Of a stretch of 64,000 nucleotides of DNA, positions 1 to 8,462 are shown one piece after another (positions within the stretch are counted from its first letter, which is position 1; the number at the start of each line of letters is the position of its first letter). Source of the stretch: Alistipes sp. (GTDB lineage: Bacteria; Bacteroidota; Bacteroidia; Bacteroidales; Rikenellaceae); contig JAFVRC010000044.1 of the NCBI GenBank assembly GCA_017504485.1, positions 41,923 to 105,922 on the forward strand. The letters run 5' to 3'. The notes beneath the pieces were generated by a model, which ran no database searches, was not told where the DNA came from, and was given only the letters and a program-made list of their open reading frames with translations. A program made the translations under genes and the position numbers.

Positions 1-358
1 TCTGCTCGGCTGCAAACTCGATCGTGCCATCTGCCGAAGCAGGGTAGAGAATCGAGTATGGGTATTGCAGTGTTGCGTCGATATAGAAGATTGCCGAGCG
101 CGGATTGTCGGCGTCGATTACAGCCTCATTGGTGGTCACACCATTGATTGAAATACGGTCGCCCTCGCTCCAATAGAGCGGATATGTCGCCTCGTCGGTA
201 CGCTCGCCGAGGACTGTGCGCGATGTGGGAGAGTCGATGGAGAGGGTAATCGAGGTGCCGCTTGCTGGCTGCGTAATATCCTGCTCGGTGATATCGGTTG
301 CACAAGCTGCGACAAACAAAGATACGGCTAATACAATTGCTAATTTATTGAAATTCAT
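1..358 (-). CDS. Surface lipoprotein, fimbrillin-like N-terminal domain (partial, runs off window)
   Basis: The first 119 codons of a minus-strand gene are present; the 3' part lies beyond the left edge. The start ATG (358 down to 356) is followed by a lipoprotein signal ending LFVAAC (Cys19) and then acidic residues (ATDITEQD), as expected for surface-exported Bacteroidota lipoproteins. Next comes a domain with the pattern SRTVLGE...YPLYWSEGDRISINGV and a later YPYSILYPAS. The same pattern is in the proteins at 427-2928, 49231-53100 and 60133-63711. A Bacteroidota -7 element lies at 379-386. The C-terminal domain is not visible, so it could be a repeat protein or an enzyme fusion. The lipoprotein call is firm; the fimbrillin-like label is an inference from the domain's look. 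Confidence 0.8.
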   Translation of the reverse strand, partial: MNFNKLAIVLAVSLFVAACATDITEQDITQPASGTSITLSIDSPTSRTVLGERTDEATYPLYWSEGDRISINGVTTNEAVIDADNPRSAIFYIDATLQYPYSILYPASADGTIEFAAEQ

Positions 359-378
359 ATAGGTAGTTTGATTTTCTG

Positions 379-386
379 CAAAGTTA
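379..386 (-). promoter_or_regulatory. -7 promoter element for the edge lipoprotein
   Basis: On the minus strand this reads TAACTTTG, matching the Bacteroidota -7 consensus TAnnTTTG, 20 nt upstream of the start codon at 358. I see no clear TTTG -33 box at the usual spacing. Confidence 0.5.
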
Positions 387-408
387 AGCAAAAAAACTTA
401 AAATCACC

Positions 409-421
409 TCTCCTACGGAGA
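409..421 (-). terminator. Weak terminator hairpin after the metallophosphoesterase lipoprotein
   Basis: A five-base stem (TCTCC/GGAGA, 3-nt loop) lies just past the stop codon at 427. On the minus strand a T-rich stretch follows (GATTTTAAGTTTTTTTG). The stem is short, so this is tentative. Confidence 0.35.
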
Positions 422-426
422 ATTTT

Positions 427-2928
427 TTACGGCCACACGGGCGGCACAATGGCGTTGTAGGTGAAATCTACACCTACAACGCCATCTATAAACTCCGTGC
501 AGGAGTATGTGTTGCCATAAGGATCTGTGGCTACTACGCGGATGTCGTCCCACGCCTTGTCGTCGGCAAGCAGCGAACTCTCGATGTGGTACATATTATT
601 GGCCGCCGAGAGTGCTTGTGAGCGTTTCGACCAGCCGCGAACACCGATGAGATAGCCTATGGCCCACCAATCGACCGTCGAATTGGCGGCGAATGTCGTA
701 GGGTTTTCGAGCGATGTTTGCGCTTGAATGGCCGGCTGTAGAGCGTTGAGCTCATCTTTTGTCAGCTTTTTGCCGTTGCTGTCATAACGCCATGGGTCAC
801 CAAGACTATACGCCAGGTGTGTCATCCGACCGATGTGCTTGTCACCGACATAGGCATCGATCTGCCAGCCGTGGCCGCCATTCCATACGTTTGCAAGGAG
901 CGTAGAGCGGTTGTACGGGGAGGCGAAGTATTCGTACTCGCCACCCGAAATCAGGCTGCCTCGGTAGAGGCGTATTTGGTAGTCGGGCGAGTTGAAACCC
1001 TCGTTGATGCCGAGATAGACATGGTTGCGTACCTTCGCGCCGTCGAGATGGAAGAGCGCAAAACCGTTTGGCGAGCCGTCGCGTGCTACGACCGACTGCC
1101 ACCATGCGCCACAAAGGGCTCCGGTGACGTGCTCTACGATGTTGTGGTTGGCAATCTTGATGTTGCGCACATCGTGCGAGTGTCCGGCAAGGATGCGTGC
1201 CTCGGCAAAGTCGTCGAGCAGTGTCATTACACGCTCGATGTTGGCATATTTGGTGACGTAGAGGTTCAGCTGCGAGTGTACGCACAGTATTACCATCCTA
1301 TCCTTCGGCACGCAGGCAAGGTCTTGGCGTAGCCACTCCACCTGCTCGTCGGAGAAGTCGGCGTGGTAGCTCTCGAAGTCGAAGTATGTGTCATACGAGG
1401 TGCAATCGTAGTGTATGTCCATCATCGAGACGATATGCACCTTGCCGCGGTTGAACGAGTAGTTCGCCGGGCCGAAGCACTCCTCGTAGGGGCGCTGCGC
1501 GGCCAGTCGCAGCGTGGAATTGCGTGAGTCGATGCGTGCGGCGTAGCGCCCCTTATGGTCGTGGTTGCCCATCACCGTAAAGACCGGCATGCCGATACTC
1601 TCGAAGGCCATCTTGTCGCGCATCATAGGCATATATCCGCTCTTGTCCGAATTGGTGGATGAGGATATTATGTCGCCCAGCGCGATGCCGTAGCAAGGGA
1701 GTGCCTGCCCCTGAACGTGGCTGCGCAGAGCGGGTACCGATTCGTTGCAGAAGCGTGCAAAACCATTCGCCGAGGAGACCTGTGGATCGCCGAGCGAGTA
1801 GAGCATAAACTCTTGCTCGATGCCCCCTTCGAGCCTCTCGAGCGTGAAGTCGTAACGCTGCATCTTTTTAGGCTCATAGAGGTGGTAGAAGTGCGGTTGC
1901 CCGTATTGGTTTAGAGGAACACGGCAGTCGGCCGGCAGCGAGATGAAGATGTGCCAAGTATCCTTCGATGGAGTGAAGCTGTAGTGCCCCTCTTTGTCGG
2001 TCGTGACGACCTGGAAGCCATCGCTCACGGCAACGCCCTCGATAGGTGTGCCGTCGGCATAGCGCACATAGCCCGCCGCCTCGCCAAATACCGAGAGTTC
2101 ATCGTTCTCGCTCGTGAGAGGCTCGATAAACATCTCTGCGCCATATCGGTAGTGTGTCGTGCCAAACTCGCGAACCACGCCTGCTCGCAGTGCCATTTTG
2201 CCTTCGGTCGAGAAGCGCAGCTGCATAGAGCCGCCATTGCTGTCGTGCAGGGTTATGTGGCAAGTGCCGTGGTCGCCGGCCGGCAGTGCGATAAACGTGC
2301 TCGCAGGGGTGTCGGAGAGCTCGAGGGGCGAATCGAACAGATAGTCGATGGTGTGTGACTGCTCGCGGCCGTCGCTCAACGTGCCGCTCGCGCAGTCGAT
2401 GGCATAGTTGCCGCACAGAACCCCCTCGGAGGCTGTCACTTCTATTGATGTGAGGCTCACGCTACCCGTGAGTGAGAGTCGGATGATTGAGCATAGGTGG
2501 TGCAGCGTTGCCGACATCCCCTGCTCGGTGTAGCCGTACATTGCGATGGCCGCAGGGTCGAAACTCCCCTCGACGTGGTGTTGTGTGGCAGCGAATGTGA
2601 TGCGCCCATCGGTCGATGCGGGATGCAGCAGATGGTATGGATAGTCGAGCCTTTCGCCCACCTCGAAGGAGGCGCGACGGGGGTCTGCCGAATCAATCTC
2701 GGCCGCATCAGATACGACGCAGTTGATGGAGATGCAATCGCCGGCCTGCCAATGATGGAGATAGTCGCCCGATGGAGTGGTGCCGCCGATTGTCGTGCGT
2801 GACGTAGCGGCGCACTCTACGGTAAGGCGCGTAACACCACCAACGCCCGAGTCGATTCTCTCGTCGGGTGTCGTACAGGCAACCGCGATAATGGTCGCCA
2901 CGAATGCTGTTATCGTGCCTCTAAACAT
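427..2928 (-). CDS. Lipoprotein with N-terminal surface domain fused to a calcineurin-like metallophosphoesterase
   Basis: This is an 833-aa lipoprotein (lipobox IIAVAC, Cys18). Residues about 30-270 are the fimbrillin-like domain shared with the edge lipoprotein and the two giant lipoproteins (SRTTIGG, W-x-AGDCISIN, YPYHLLHPAS). A carboxypeptidase-regulatory/MetallophosN-like beta domain follows (GVAVSDGFQVVTTDKEGHYSF). The phosphoesterase core has GDPQ at 380-383, LGDII, GNHDH at 454-458, CVHSQ and AGHSHD, then a C-terminal domain. Motif I is DPQ rather than the usual DxH. The start at 2928 was chosen over an upstream Met at 2982 because it gives a clean lipoprotein signal and avoids overlapping korB, which ends at 2967. 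It is related to the protein at 19537-21150, which lacks the N-terminal surface domain. The substrate is unknown. Confidence 0.85.
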   Translation of the reverse strand: MFRGTITAFVATIIAVACTTPDERIDSGVGGVTRLTVECAATSRTTIGGTTPSGDYLHHWQAGDCISINCVVSDAAEIDSADPRRASFEVGERLDYPYHLLHPASTDGRITFAATQHHVEGSFDPAAIAMYGYTEQGMSATLHHLCSIIRLSLTGSVSLTSIEVTASEGVLCGNYAIDCASGTLSDGREQSHTIDYLFDSPLELSDTPASTFIALPAGDHGTCHITLHDSNGGSMQLRFSTEGKMALRAGVVREFGTTHYRYGAEMFIEPLTSENDELSVFGEAAGYVRYADGTPIEGVAVSDGFQVVTTDKEGHYSFTPSKDTWHIFISLPADCRVPLNQYGQPHFYHLYEPKKMQRYDFTLERLEGGIEQEFMLYSLGDPQVSSANGFARFCNESVPALRSHVQGQALPCYGIALGDIISSSTNSDKSGYMPMMRDKMAFESIGMPVFTVMGNHDHKGRYAARIDSRNSTLRLAAQRPYEECFGPANYSFNRGKVHIVSMMDIHYDCTSYDTYFDFESYHADFSDEQVEWLRQDLACVPKDRMVILCVHSQLNLYVTKYANIERVMTLLDDFAEARILAGHSHDVRNIKIANHNIVEHVTGALCGAWWQSVVARDGSPNGFALFHLDGAKVRNHVYLGINEGFNSPDYQIRLYRGSLISGGEYEYFASPYNRSTLLANVWNGGHGWQIDAYVGDKHIGRMTHLAYSLGDPWRYDSNGKKLTKDELNALQPAIQAQTSLENPTTFAANSTVDWWAIGYLIGVRGWSKRSQALSAANNMYHIESSLLADDKAWDDIRVVATDPYGNTYSCTEFIDGVVGVDFTYNAIVPPVWP

Positions 2929-2966
2929 TGTTCTGCTATGCGTGAGCAGTGCCGCGGCATTGCTGC

Positions 2967-3995
2967 TTATCGCACCTCCCAAGTGTCGCCCGAGTGGAGC
3001 AGATCACTTACCGAGTGTATCGAGCTATGGCTCGTAACTTCGGCAATCTGCTCCTCGACCTTCGCCTCGTAGGTCGGCTCCTCGACATCGCGGATGATGC
3101 CCACGGCGACAGGATAGTCGGGGTAGCGCATCGCCGCCAACATGGTGTGGAGTGTCGTGTCGCGGCGGTGTGCATCGTGCGTGAGCACATCGTCTATCGT
3201 GTAGCCGCCCTCGCCTATGGTTACCACTTTGAGTTGCATATCCTCGAAAATAAGACCTTTGTCAAGGTTCGCGCCGAAGAGCATCTTCTCGCCGTGGCGG
3301 AGGTGTATGGTGCGCTCGGCTCGTGTGGCCTTGTCGGCCGCAAAGTCGGCGTGAGTGCGGTTGTTGAAGATTACGCAATTGACCAATGCCTCGACAACAG
3401 ACATGCCCTTGTGCTGCGCCGCCGCAACAAGAAGCTCCTTCGAGAGCGCCACGTCGGCATCAATCGTGCGTGCAAAGAACGAACCCTTGGCCCCGATAAC
3501 CAACTCACCCGGATTGAACGGCTGCTCGATAGTGCCGTAGGGCGATGTTTTGGTCACCTTGCCGAGCTTCGTTGTCGGCGAGTATTGGCCTTTAGTCAGG
3601 CCGTATATCTCGTTGTTGAAGAGTACGAGGTTGAGATCTATGTTGCGACGTATGGCGTGGATAAAGTGGTTGCCGCCAATTGCCAGCGAGTCGCCGTCGC
3701 CCGTGCACACCCATACCGAGAGGTCGGGGCGTGCCGTCTTGATGCCCGTAGCTACGGCCGCCGCACGACCGTGAATGGTGTGGAAACCGAAGGTGCGCAT
3801 GTAGTAGATGAAGCGTGACGAGCAACCTATGCCCGATACGAATACGAACTTCTCGCGCGGCAGGTCGAGAGCCTCGGCAACATCCGGAAGAGCTCGCTGC
3901 ACGGCGTTGAGCATCGCGTGGTCGCCACAGCCCGGGCACCACTTGACCTGCTGGTCGTTCTTGAAATCGGCGTATGTGTAGTTGTACTTTGTCAT
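2967..3995 (-). CDS. korB: 2-oxoacid (probably 2-oxoglutarate):ferredoxin oxidoreductase, beta subunit
   Basis: This 342-aa TPP-binding subunit pairs with KorA for CoA-dependent oxidative decarboxylation of a 2-oxoacid with reduction of ferredoxin. Visible motifs are WCPGCGDHAML near the N terminus and the TPP/metal motif GDGDSLAIGGNH, followed by NNEIYGLTKGQ. The ATG at 3995 was chosen because it lies 2 nt after the korA stop and begins MTKYNYTYADF, as family members do; the 49 in-frame codons upstream lie within korA. The arrangement korA-korB is an operon. The 2-oxoglutarate preference over pyruvate or branched-chain acids comes from overall similarity and is less certain. Confidence 0.93.
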   Translation of the reverse strand: MTKYNYTYADFKNDQQVKWCPGCGDHAMLNAVQRALPDVAEALDLPREKFVFVSGIGCSSRFIYYMRTFGFHTIHGRAAAVATGIKTARPDLSVWVCTGDGDSLAIGGNHFIHAIRRNIDLNLVLFNNEIYGLTKGQYSPTTKLGKVTKTSPYGTIEQPFNPGELVIGAKGSFFARTIDADVALSKELLVAAAQHKGMSVVEALVNCVIFNNRTHADFAADKATRAERTIHLRHGEKMLFGANLDKGLIFEDMQLKVVTIGEGGYTIDDVLTHDAHRRDTTLHTMLAAMRYPDYPVAVGIIRDVEEPTYEAKVEEQIAEVTSHSSIHSVSDLLHSGDTWEVR

Positions 3996-3997
3996 GG

Positions 3998-5833
3998 CTA
4001 TCTGTTTGTGTAGAGCATAAAGTGGTCGAGCAGCTCCGAGGTGGTGAAAGGCTGTCCTTCGCACTTGTTGTATTGGTTGAATGTGATGGATGGGAACTGC
4101 TGGCGCAGGTGGTAGGCCAACTGCCCCTCGTTGAGTTCGCATACGACGACGTGGCGGTAGCGTGCGAGTATCTCGCCCAAGCCGTGAGGCAGAGGATTCA
4201 GTGCGGATATATGGCAGTGCGCAATCGAGGCACCGCGTTCACGCGCACCTTCGACAGCCGCCGTGACGTGGCCGTAGGTGCCACCCCAACTTACAACGAG
4301 AAGGTCGCCTTCCGCATCGCCCTCGACCTGCAACTCCGGCAGATAGTCGGCAACGCGGCGCACCTTTTCGGCACGCAGGCGTACCATCTCGGCGTGGTTG
4401 TCGGGGTCGTAGGATATCGTGCCGCGCAGAGCGTGCTTCTCGAGGCCTCCGATGCGGTGCTCAAGCCCCGCAGTGCCCGGAAGGGCCCAGCCGCGCACGA
4501 GTCGCTCGTCGCGCTTGTATGGCATAAAGTCGCCCTCCGCACTCTCGACAATCGGAGGGGTGATTGCCGCATAGTCGGCAATGTCAGGTATGCGCCACGG
4601 CTCCGAGCCGTTGGCTATAAATCCGTCGGTGAGAAGTACAACAGGTGTCATGTGCTCCAATGCAATCTTGGCTGCCAGGTAGGCCTTGTCGAAGCAGTCG
4701 CCCGGTGATGCGGCTGCGAGGACTACCAACGGACACTCGCCATTGCGGCCGTGAAGTGCTTGCAGCAGGTCGCTCTGTTCGGTCTTGGTCGGTAGGCCCG
4801 TCGAGGGGCCTCCGCGCTGCACATCCACTACTACGAGTGGCAGCTCGGCCATCACCGCAAGGCCTAACGCCTCGCTTTTGAGCGATAGGCCGGGGCCGCT
4901 GGTCGTAGTGATGGCGAGTGAACCTCCGTATGCCGCACCGATGGCCGTGCAGATGCCGGCAATCTCATCCTCGGCCTGCACACTCTTCACGCCGAGCGAC
5001 TTATGCTTGGCCAGTTCCTCGAGGATGACCGTCGCCGGAGTGATAGGGTAGGAGCCGCAGAAGAGGGGGCGGCCGCTACGCTCCGAGGCAGCGATAAATC
5101 CCCACGCTGTGGCGACGTTGCCGTTTATCGAGCGGTAGGTGCCGCTCTTCTGCGGTGCCGGAGCAACGAAGTAGGTGTTGGCGAAGAGGTGGTTGTTGGC
5201 CGCATAGTTGTAGCCTCCATCGAGCACAAGGCGGTTGGCCTCGGCAAGCGCGGGAGCCTTCTTGCCGAACTTCTTGTCGAGGAATTGGTGGCCGTGCTCG
5301 GTGGAGCAGTTGTACATATATAATATAATGCCCAGCGCAAACATATTTTTGCACTTGTCGATACTCTTGCGGTCCATGCCCGCCTGCTCGGCGAGAGCCG
5401 TGCGTGTCAGCGAGGTGATGTGCGGCATAACGATGTTGTAGCCGTCGAGTCCGAGCTCGGCAATGGGATCGTCGCTCGAGAACTCTGCCTTCGTGAGGTT
5501 GTCGGCCGTCACCGAGTCGGCATCGAGAATAACCGTTGCGTCGGTTTTGAGCCACTTGCGGTTGGCCTTTAAGGCCGCAGGGTTCATCGCTACGAGCACA
5601 TCGCAGTAGTCGCCCGGCGAGGTTATGCGACCGCTGCCGAAGTGTACCTGAAAGCCCGATACGCCCGCCACCGTGCCTTGCGGTGCACGAATTTCGGCCG
5701 GATAGTCCGGGAATGTGGAGATGTCGTTGCCGGCCAAAGCCGAGGTCTCCGAGAAGAGTGTTCCCGTAAGTTGCATTCCGTCGCCCGAGTCGCCCGAGAA
5801 ACGGATTACCACATCGTGAAGCTGTTGTTTCAT
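3998..5833 (-). CDS. korA: 2-oxoacid:ferredoxin oxidoreductase, fused gamma-alpha subunit
   Basis: This 611-aa protein has the gamma domain at its N terminus (MKQQLHDVVIRFSGDSGDGM, residues about 1-190) joined to the alpha domain (GSYPITPATVILEELA and ITTTSGPGLSLKSEALG). This is the usual Bacteroidota KorA form. It makes the CoA- and TPP-binding dimer interface with KorB, and the enzyme supplies reduced ferredoxin in anaerobic metabolism. No separate ferredoxin-like delta subunit is encoded next to it. An S24-type regulator gene ends 33 nt upstream on the same strand, so the two may be co-transcribed. Confidence 0.93.
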   Translation of the reverse strand: MKQQLHDVVIRFSGDSGDGMQLTGTLFSETSALAGNDISTFPDYPAEIRAPQGTVAGVSGFQVHFGSGRITSPGDYCDVLVAMNPAALKANRKWLKTDATVILDADSVTADNLTKAEFSSDDPIAELGLDGYNIVMPHITSLTRTALAEQAGMDRKSIDKCKNMFALGIILYMYNCSTEHGHQFLDKKFGKKAPALAEANRLVLDGGYNYAANNHLFANTYFVAPAPQKSGTYRSINGNVATAWGFIAASERSGRPLFCGSYPITPATVILEELAKHKSLGVKSVQAEDEIAGICTAIGAAYGGSLAITTTSGPGLSLKSEALGLAVMAELPLVVVDVQRGGPSTGLPTKTEQSDLLQALHGRNGECPLVVLAAASPGDCFDKAYLAAKIALEHMTPVVLLTDGFIANGSEPWRIPDIADYAAITPPIVESAEGDFMPYKRDERLVRGWALPGTAGLEHRIGGLEKHALRGTISYDPDNHAEMVRLRAEKVRRVADYLPELQVEGDAEGDLLVVSWGGTYGHVTAAVEGARERGASIAHCHISALNPLPHGLGEILARYRHVVVCELNEGQLAYHLRQQFPSITFNQYNKCEGQPFTTSELLDHFMLYTNR

Positions 5834-5866
5834 TACGCTTATAGTTGTTGCTTTGAAAAAATGTGT

Positions 5867-6538
5867 CTAACGTATCGAATTCATTCGTATGCTCGCCTTA
5901 ACCAATGCTATGGCGCGTATGCGACTGCGCTCGACATCCTTGTCGGCATGGTGCGGATTCTGACTGACGAGCTTTATATGGCCGTCGCGGTCGGACTTCT
6001 GCACATACTTGACGGTGATGTACTCCTCGCCATCGAGGTCTATCGAGAGCAGATACATATCGCCCCAAAATACATCGTCGAGGTCGCGTAGCTGCTTATA
6101 GAGGACAATGTCGCCGCTCTTGAGAAGCGGATACATCGAGTCGCCCACGACGTATATCGCACCGTCGCACTTCGGCAGATTGGGGATGTGGATGTAGTTC
6201 ACGGGCTCCAACGCGCGCTGCTCGAAGAGCGGAACGAGACCCGCCGTGCCCTCGATTGAGTAGAGCGGCACGCTCTGCAATGGCATTTGGTTGTCGGTGC
6301 GGAGATTGAAGGCCTGAGTGATGGCCGGCGGAGCATTGAACATATCGCCCGTGCCGTTGTCAATCCACTCGGGATTTACGTTCAGTTCCTGAACTAATAT
6401 ATTGCGGTTGCGCTGCGAGAGTCTTGTTCGGCCGGTCTCGATCATTGAGAGAGCGGTCTTTCCAACACCAAGTCGTTGAGCTAATTGCTCTTGCGTTAAT
6501 CCTAACTCTTTGCGTATAAGTTTTACTCTACTCTGCAT
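5867..6538 (-). CDS. XRE-family repressor with LexA/CI-type S24 peptidase domain
   Basis: This 223-aa protein has an N-terminal helix-turn-helix (LTQEQLAQRLGVGKTALSMIE, about residues 14-34) and a C-terminal S24 domain with Ser134 (VGDSMYPLLKSGDIV) and Lys177 (ITVKYVQ). An Ala99-Gly100 pair lies 35 residues before the catalytic Ser, the same spacing as Ala84-Ser119 in LexA, so RecA-stimulated self-cleavage is possible. It is divergent from the small gene at 6674 and the terminase, with a palindrome between them, and upstream of korAB on the same strand. It may be a phage-type repressor or a stress regulator of korAB; sequence alone does not decide. Confidence 0.88.
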   Translation of the reverse strand: MQSRVKLIRKELGLTQEQLAQRLGVGKTALSMIETGRTRLSQRNRNILVQELNVNPEWIDNGTGDMFNAPPAITQAFNLRTDNQMPLQSVPLYSIEGTAGLVPLFEQRALEPVNYIHIPNLPKCDGAIYVVGDSMYPLLKSGDIVLYKQLRDLDDVFWGDMYLLSIDLDGEEYITVKYVQKSDRDGHIKLVSQNPHHADKDVERSRIRAIALVKASIRMNSIR

Positions 6539-6594
6539 AAAAAATGTTCAAAAATTATTATACAAAAATTGAATAAGAAGATGCATTAAAGTTC

Positions 6595-6606
6595 AATACT
6601 TGTATT
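6595..6606. promoter_or_regulatory. Candidate operator palindrome between repressor and terminase genes
   Basis: AATAC-TT-GTATT is a perfect 12-bp inverted repeat. It abuts the -7 element TATATTTG at 6606-6613, so a bound repressor would block that promoter. The neighbouring S24 repressor is the natural candidate; this is inference. Confidence 0.4.
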
Positions 6607-6613
6607 ATATTTG
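6606..6613 (+). promoter_or_regulatory. -7 promoter element for the 6674 gene and terminase
   Basis: TATATTTG matches the Bacteroidota -7 consensus and lies 60 nt upstream of the start codon at 6674. The -33 region is not obvious. Confidence 0.5.
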
Positions 6614-6673
6614 CACCACAAATGTACAGATTTTATATCGAACAACCAAATATTTTAACCAAAAATTTATATT

Positions 6674-6985
6674 ATGTTCTATTTTCACAAAGCTCACTAC
6701 ATGGCTATTGCCGCGAAAATTCTCGAAGAGGCCTCCTCGCCGCACTACTTTTCGGGGCGTGTGGAGTTGCTCACCGCTCTCGATGCAGAGGTTGAACTTA
6801 CGGCCACGCTTATAATCTATCGTCATCGTCCGCAGCCGCTCGATGAGGTGGCTGTAGATAGTGTGTCGAATGTTGTGCCCGTGTGGTGGGATGTGGTGGT
6901 GAGGAATGGCGAGGGCGAACCGGTTTTAGACCACGATTTCGACTTCGAAAAGTTGCGTCTTGCACTGCTCGACTGCGAGAAGTAA
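6674..6985 (+). CDS. Small protein of unknown function upstream of terminase
   Basis: A 103-aa protein I do not recognise. It begins MFYFHKAHYMAIAAKILEE, contains a likely beta-rich middle (VELTATLIIYRHRP) and ends acidic (LDHDFDFEKLRLALLDCEK). It has no signal peptide or membrane segment. A second Met at residue 10 (6701) is an alternative start. The position just before a terminase large subunit is where a small terminase subunit would be, but no helix-turn-helix is visible, so I do not call it one. Its own promoter element and its good reading frame support it as a real gene. Confidence 0.65.
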   Translation: MFYFHKAHYMAIAAKILEEASSPHYFSGRVELLTALDAEVELTATLIIYRHRPQPLDEVAVDSVSNVVPVWWDVVVRNGEGEPVLDHDFDFEKLRLALLDCEK

Positions 6986-7051
6986 TGGTGGTAGTATATT
7001 GTGTACAATAGATTGTAAATCAATGTGTTCTCGAAAAAAAAATGTGTAGTT

Positions 7052-8458
7052 ATGGTAGATTTTTCGCAATTTGCAATTTCGGTATATCCGTTTCTCGAAC
7101 TCGAAAATTTTCACAAAGTCTATTATCGCGTGCTAGAGGCCTTCGCCGATGGGCGTATTCGCCGGCTTATTGTGACGATGCCGCCGCAGCACGGCAAGTC
7201 GGTTGGTGCCACGACTCTGTTGCCGGCTTATATGCTCGGGCTTAATCCCGACCTGCGTCTGGCTATAGCCTCCTATTCGGGCAGCCTCGCTTCGAAGTTC
7301 AACCGTCGCGTGCAGCGCATCTTGGAGAGCGGCGAGTATGCTGCGTTATTTCCGCAGACGACCATCAAGCGCGGTGCCAAGCCGGCGAACTATATCCGCA
7401 CGGCCGACGAGGTGGAGATTGTCGGGCGCGACGGAGTGCTGCTCTCGGTGGGGCGCGAGGGGTCGCTGACGGGCAATCGTGTCGATTGTTTTATTCTCGA
7501 CGACCTCTACAAAGATGCTATGGAGGCGGGTTCGCCTATCGTGCGCGAGAACTGCTGGGAGTGGTATATATCGGTGGTACGTACCCGTATGCACAACGCT
7601 TCACGCGAGCTTATTGTTTTTACGCGCTGGCACGATGAGGATTTGATAGGCTCGATTCTCGCAAAGGAGCCGTGGCGGCACTTTCGCTCGATGTCGGATA
7701 TCGATAATCTTGGCGAAACAGAGTGGCTCTACCTGAATTTCGAGGCGTTGAAATGCGGCCCGCCGACCGAGGTGGATCCTCGCAGCGAGGGCGAGGCCCT
7801 TTGGGAGGAACGGCATAGCGCAAAACTCCTGGCGGCCAAGCGTGCGCTCGACCCGCAACGCTTCGAATGTATGTATCAGGGGCACCCCTCTTCGCGTGAC
7901 GGACTGCTCTATGGCGACTCGTTTGCGGAGTATGATGCCCTGCCGCGCGATGTCGTGCGCAAGGCCAATTATACGGATACGGCGGATACGGGCGACGACT
8001 ATCTCTGCTCGGTGTGCTACGAGGTGGATACGGATGGTGCGATATATATTGTCGATGTGGTCTATTCGCGTGAGCCTATGGAGGTTACCGAGCGCCTTGT
8101 CAGCGATATGCTCGCGCGTAACAATACGCGACAGGCGCTTATCGAGAGTAACAATGGCGGTCGCGGCTTTGCGCGTGCCGTGCAGCGTTTGGCGCCCCGC
8201 ACACGCATCGAGTGGTTCTATCAGAGCGAGAATAAGGAGGCGCGCATACTATCTAACTCGTCAAGTGTGTTGCACGCGTTGCGCTTCCCTCGCGGTTGGC
8301 AGCGGCGATGGCCGGAGCTGTACGCTCATCTGACGACCTATCGTCGCCACTTTCGCACAAATCGTTGGCATGATGCTCCCGATGTATTTACGGGAATAGT
8401 AGAGCGCGAACTCTACGGCTCGCGCTCATTCGATAGTGTTATCAGCTTCAAAAAATAG
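7052..8458 (+). CDS. Phage terminase large subunit (ATPase plus RNase H-like nuclease)
   Basis: The 468-aa protein has the ATPase Walker A MPPQHGKS (residues 43-50), FNRRVQRIL, GSLTGNRVDCFILDD with Walker B at 147-151, and the coupling motif FTRWHDEDL. The nuclease half has DYLCSVCYEVDTDGAIYIVD, IESNNGG and APDVFTGIVE. This layout resembles the psiM2 ORF9-type terminases, and all expected acidic catalytic residues appear present. The ATG at 7052 is preferred; a GTG at 7025 in the same frame would add nine residues and spans a run of nine A. No portal, capsid or integrase gene is nearby, and tsaD follows tail-to-tail after 4 nt. It is a prophage remnant, a satellite element or a domesticated gene. 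Confidence 0.87.
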   Translation: MVDFSQFAISVYPFLELENFHKVYYRVLEAFADGRIRRLIVTMPPQHGKSVGATTLLPAYMLGLNPDLRLAIASYSGSLASKFNRRVQRILESGEYAALFPQTTIKRGAKPANYIRTADEVEIVGRDGVLLSVGREGSLTGNRVDCFILDDLYKDAMEAGSPIVRENCWEWYISVVRTRMHNASRELIVFTRWHDEDLIGSILAKEPWRHFRSMSDIDNLGETEWLYLNFEALKCGPPTEVDPRSEGEALWEERHSAKLLAAKRALDPQRFECMYQGHPSSRDGLLYGDSFAEYDALPRDVVRKANYTDTADTGDDYLCSVCYEVDTDGAIYIVDVVYSREPMEVTERLVSDMLARNNTRQALIESNNGGRGFARAVQRLAPRTRIEWFYQSENKEARILSNSSSVLHALRFPRGWQRRWPELYAHLTTYRRHFRTNRWHDAPDVFTGIVERELYGSRSFDSVISFKK

Positions 8459-8462
8459 TGGA

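Noticed and set aside
6674-6985. Calling the small gene before the terminase a small terminase subunit
   Set aside because: No helix-turn-helix or TerS-like feature is visible; position alone is not enough.
7025-7051. GTG start for the terminase nine codons upstream
   Set aside because: It adds a lysine-rich leader over a run of nine A; ATG 7052 begins the alignable protein. Left open as an alternative.
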